Origin: WVZH01 sp034430895
Lineage (GTDB): Bacteria; Chloroflexota; Anaerolineae; Anaerolineales; E44-bin32
Assembly: GCA_034430895.1 (NCBI GenBank)
Contig: DAOUDW010000038.1
Coordinates: 119,701 to 183,700 of the forward strand
Reading direction: 5' to 3'
DNA: 64,000 nucleotides
Below the pieces are notes generated by a model. That model was not told the DNA's origin. It did not search any database and worked only from the letters and a program-made list of their open reading frames with translations. A program made the position numbers and the translations under genes. Shown in pieces: positions 61,623 to 64,000 of the stretch. Position 1 is the first letter of the stretch, and each line of letters starts with the position of its first letter.

Positions 61623-64000
61623 CTACGGAATATCCTGCTGCTCCTCACAGCGAATGGCGCGGTCTTTCCCGCTGCCGCCGAGGCATACGTCGTCTCCGTG
61701 CCCGCCGTTGAGCAAGTCCGCATCCGGACCGGCATCGATTAAATCGTTCCCCAGGCCGCCGATGAGCAGATCGTAACCCGCACCGCCGAAGAGCGCATCG
61801 TCGCCTTTCTGGCCGAGCAGCAAGTCATTGCCGCCCAGCCCGCAAACCAGATCGTTCCCTTTGCCACCGAAAACCAGGTTGTCCCCATTGGTGCCCACGA
61901 TGACATCATCTCCAGATGTACCGCGAATCATGAAGTGGTAGGTCTGTCCGTCCTGCGGACCGCCAACGATCAGGCCGTTGAAGTCGACGTAAATCGTAGC
62001 GTTCTCCCCCCCACACTGCGGGATCAGATTCAAACCTACCAGGACCGGATCGTGATCGGACGAGCGGAATGGATCGGGCGCGTATAAATCGGGCTGGTTA
62101 TAGTCGTTGTAGTCCAGCGCAGCCGGCTCGTCGGCGTTGATGTGCCAGACGGCCACATCCGTCACCTGGGCGGCCAGATTGCCGTTCGCCAGGGCGTGGT
62201 CCAGGTAGCCCGACTGCCCGTCGAAGACGTAGGAATACGCCTCCGCACCCTCATACGCAGCCACCATATCGGTATACCCTGCCGACTGCAGGGCGGCAAT
62301 GGGATCTTCCTTGGCGTAGGAATTCAAATCGCCCATGATCAGGAAATCGGGATCGCCGCTGCCGGTCGGATCGCCTGCCAGCCAGTTGTCCAGGGCGATG
62401 GCGGCGCTGGTGCGGGTCAGGTTGCAGTTGCCCTGCCCGTCACCGATGTCCGGGTCACCGATGTCGTCGCAGGCCGATCCCTTAGACTTGAGGTGATTGA
62501 CCACCACGGTGAAGGTCTCGCCGCTGAGATTTTCGGCGAAGGTCTGCGCCAACGCCGGGCGGTTGTATTCGTCGTTGAAGCTTGGATCGACGGAGGAATC
62601 CAGCACGGCGAAATCCCCGATTGGAGTCACATTTGCCGGCTGATACAGGAAACCGACTTTGATGGCATCCGTACCGATCGTACCGGTGTCCACGTAGGCA
62701 TACGTTCCGGCGCCCATGACGTCGTTCAAGCCGGCCACGAGATCGGCCAGGGATTCGGAAGCGTTGTTCTCCAGCTCGATCAGGCCGACCACGTCGGCGT
62801 CCATGGCGGCGATGGCGTTCACGATCTTGTCCCGCTGGCGGATTAACTCTTCGACGCTGTCCGCGCCGCGGCAGTCCTGATTCGCCTCCGGTCCGCAGAT
62901 CGGATTTCCCTCGTCGATCGTAGTGAAGTAATTCAAGACGTTGAAGCTGGCCACGGTCAGGCGCCCACCCGTGTCCGGCGCCGCAGCCGGGCGTTCGTTC
63001 CCCACCGCCAACTCGACCGGCAGCACGGGATGGATCTCATAGAGCCCGTAGGCATAGCCCAACGCCCCGGTCACACCGCTGACCATGTCACCGGTACGCA
63101 GCGTGGTATCGTCGATTAAATAGGGCGGCAAGGGCAGCGGATTCTCGACCGAGCTTCCGTCATCCAACTGAATCTTGCGCAGGTTGTTCGCTGCCTGCAG
63201 ATCGTTGGCGGGATCACCTGGCAGAGTCACGTTGGTTGGTGTGAATAAACGGCCGTCGATAGACAGGTCGACTTCCCCGTAGCGGCCGTGCGTGTAGTTG
63301 CCCGTCACGGTCAGTGTTTGCGGCAGCGTAACCAGCATGCCTTCCAGGCTTTCGAAATCACTCCACTCCGCGACCGGAAGGGTCAATTCCGTCGGCACGG
63401 GCTCGTATCCCGCGTCACAGATCGACAGGTTGCTTACCCCGCTCAATTCGGTCAGATTGTAGTACTCGCTGACCGCAGCCTGCACGCGCACCACATCCCC
63501 GTAGGCTACGTCAACCCCGAAGCTCCCGTCGTAGACGAAGATGCCCTCCGAAGTGGTGGTATCGCCGTCCTCGTCGGTAATCTCCTCCTGCAGGAAGAAA
63601 CCGCGCAGACCGTCGTAGCCCTGGAAATCGGCTACCACTACGCCTTCAGCCACAACCACCTGGCCGACAAGCGGGCTGGCATCTCCGGAGCCCTGGATGT
63701 CGTGGATCGAGGTTGCGGCCTCACCGCAGAACCCGAAGAAGCAATTGTTCTCAGCGCCGGGCGTCTCCCCGCCGACCGTGAAGGGTCCGATTCGGAAACC
63801 CTCCTCGCAGCGGAAGACGTAGCCGGGCACGTAGGACCCGTCCGGCCCCACAGATGGCGGGCCGTAGTGGAATTCCGTGCTCGCTGGCGGGTTCTCTTCT
63901 TCGACCAGGGCGATCAGATCGATCAAGGCTGCCCATGGTTCAACGTCGAGAATGCCGTCGTCATCCGTGTCCAGATCATCCCCATTTGAACCCGTGAAAC
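61623..64000 (-). CDS. ExeM/NucH-family extracellular nuclease with RTX repeats, 5' end cut by window edge
   Basis: The frame stays open to base 64000 (FTGSNGDDLDTDDDGILD before the internal TTG), so the start is outside. At least 791 residues. An N-terminal part with an OB-like nuclease-associated module (~95-320 of the visible frame, VVAEGVVVADFQGYDGLRGFF) is followed by an endonuclease/exonuclease/phosphatase domain. That domain has SFNVLNYF, VGLIELENN, VVNHLKSKGS, MGDLNSYAKEDP, YLDHALANG and SSDHDPV; the metal and catalytic residues are all present. The C-terminus carries GGxGxD calcium-binding repeats (GGKGNDLVCGLGGNDLLLG and others). It degrades extracellular DNA. No type I secretion genes are nearby. 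Confidence 0.92.
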   Translation of the reverse strand, partial: FTGSNGDDLDTDDDGILDVEPWAALIDLIALVEEENPPASTEFHYGPPSVGPDGSYVPGYVFRCEEGFRIGPFTVGGETPGAENNCFFGFCGEAATSIHDIQGSGDASPLVGQVVVAEGVVVADFQGYDGLRGFFLQEEITDEDGDTTTSEGIFVYDGSFGVDVAYGDVVRVQAAVSEYYNLTELSGVSNLSICDAGYEPVPTELTLPVAEWSDFESLEGMLVTLPQTLTVTGNYTHGRYGEVDLSIDGRLFTPTNVTLPGDPANDLQAANNLRKIQLDDGSSVENPLPLPPYLIDDTTLRTGDMVSGVTGALGYAYGLYEIHPVLPVELAVGNERPAAAPDTGGRLTVASFNVLNYFTTIDEGNPICGPEANQDCRGADSVEELIRQRDKIVNAIAAMDADVVGLIELENNASESLADLVAGLNDVMGAGTYAYVDTGTIGTDAIKVGFLYQPANVTPIGDFAVLDSSVDPSFNDEYNRPALAQTFAENLSGETFTVVVNHLKSKGSACDDIGDPDIGDGQGNCNLTRTSAAIALDNWLAGDPTGSGDPDFLIMGDLNSYAKEDPIAALQSAGYTDMVAAYEGAEAYSYVFDGQSGYLDHALANGNLAAQVTDVAVWHINADEPAALDYNDYNQPDLYAPDPFRSSDHDPVLVGLNLIPQCGGENATIYVDFNGLIVGGPQDGQTYHFMIRGTSGDDVIVGTNGDNLVFGGKGNDLVCGLGGNDLLLGQKGDDALFGGAGYDLLIGGLGNDLIDAGPDADLLNGGHGDDVCLGGSGKDRAIRCEEQQDIP

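Overview
The window looks like chromosome from a Chloroflexota bacterium, most likely Anaerolineae-like. This is inferred from style, not from a marker gene. Several secreted or membrane proteins carry Thr-Pro-rich linkers behind lipoprotein signals or single membrane spans. Other pointers are a PknB-type kinase with such a linker, an ExeM/NucH nuclease, DUF402, DUF4126, DUF2085 and DUF166 proteins, frequent GTG/TTG starts with good Shine-Dalgarno (SD) sites, and almost no outer-membrane machinery. There is one tRNA (Asn). No rRNA, CRISPR array, transposase or phage gene was found.

Layout. 1-5250: the end of a methyltransferase, an NMT1/THI5-type importer (binding protein and ATPase, permease not seen) coupled to a DUF402 protein, two small membrane proteins, tRNA-Asn and a small CxxC protein. 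5256-14417: a 3053-residue cyclic beta-1,2-glucan synthetase-like enzyme. 14765-24682: a DUF166 protein, a possible structured RNA, a TPR membrane protein, two paralogous Fe-S proteins around TerC and an MFS transporter, a class IV aminotransferase-like enzyme and a Ser/Thr kinase. 25318-29466: a 1382-residue secreted modular protein with a 24-bp tandem repeat array. 29676-35529: a two-component system with a Trp/His-rich small membrane protein, a PlsC acyltransferase, two lipoproteins and an ICMT-like methyltransferase.

35756-37897 pairs a 6-oxopurine-type methylthionucleoside phosphorylase with an MTA/SAH deaminase. Together they could route methylthioadenosine through methylthioinosine. 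38027-38637 is an XRE regulator and membrane protein behind a strong promoter with an adjacent palindrome. 39145-40710 is the most accessory-looking stretch: an AT-rich winged-helix/ATPase/STAS-like gene with a near-perfect promoter, flanked by imperfect 46-bp direct repeats, next to a remnant of an ABC-2 permease gene and then a peptidase pseudogene with three lesions.

43021-48580 is a histidine kinase, LuxR-type regulator, ABC ATPase and two ABC-2 permeases, the gene set of LnrJKLMN-type lipid-antibiotic resistance systems. 48727-51624 is a second signalling operon (CheY-like receiver, methyltransferase, membrane histidine kinase). 52144-64000 holds a tiny membrane protein, a cold-shock protein, an aldo/keto reductase, a HAD phosphatase abutting a 3'-truncated methyltransferase, a winged-helix regulator beside an RND exporter with a large inserted repeat module, a beta-propeller lipoprotein, a zinc-ribbon membrane protein and the 3' part of an ExeM/NucH nuclease with RTX repeats.

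No wholly new multi-gene system is demonstrated. The best candidates for a second look are the repeat-flanked ATPase-STAS gene, the receiver/methyltransferase/kinase operon, the possible RNA near 15657-15833 and the RND insertion module.
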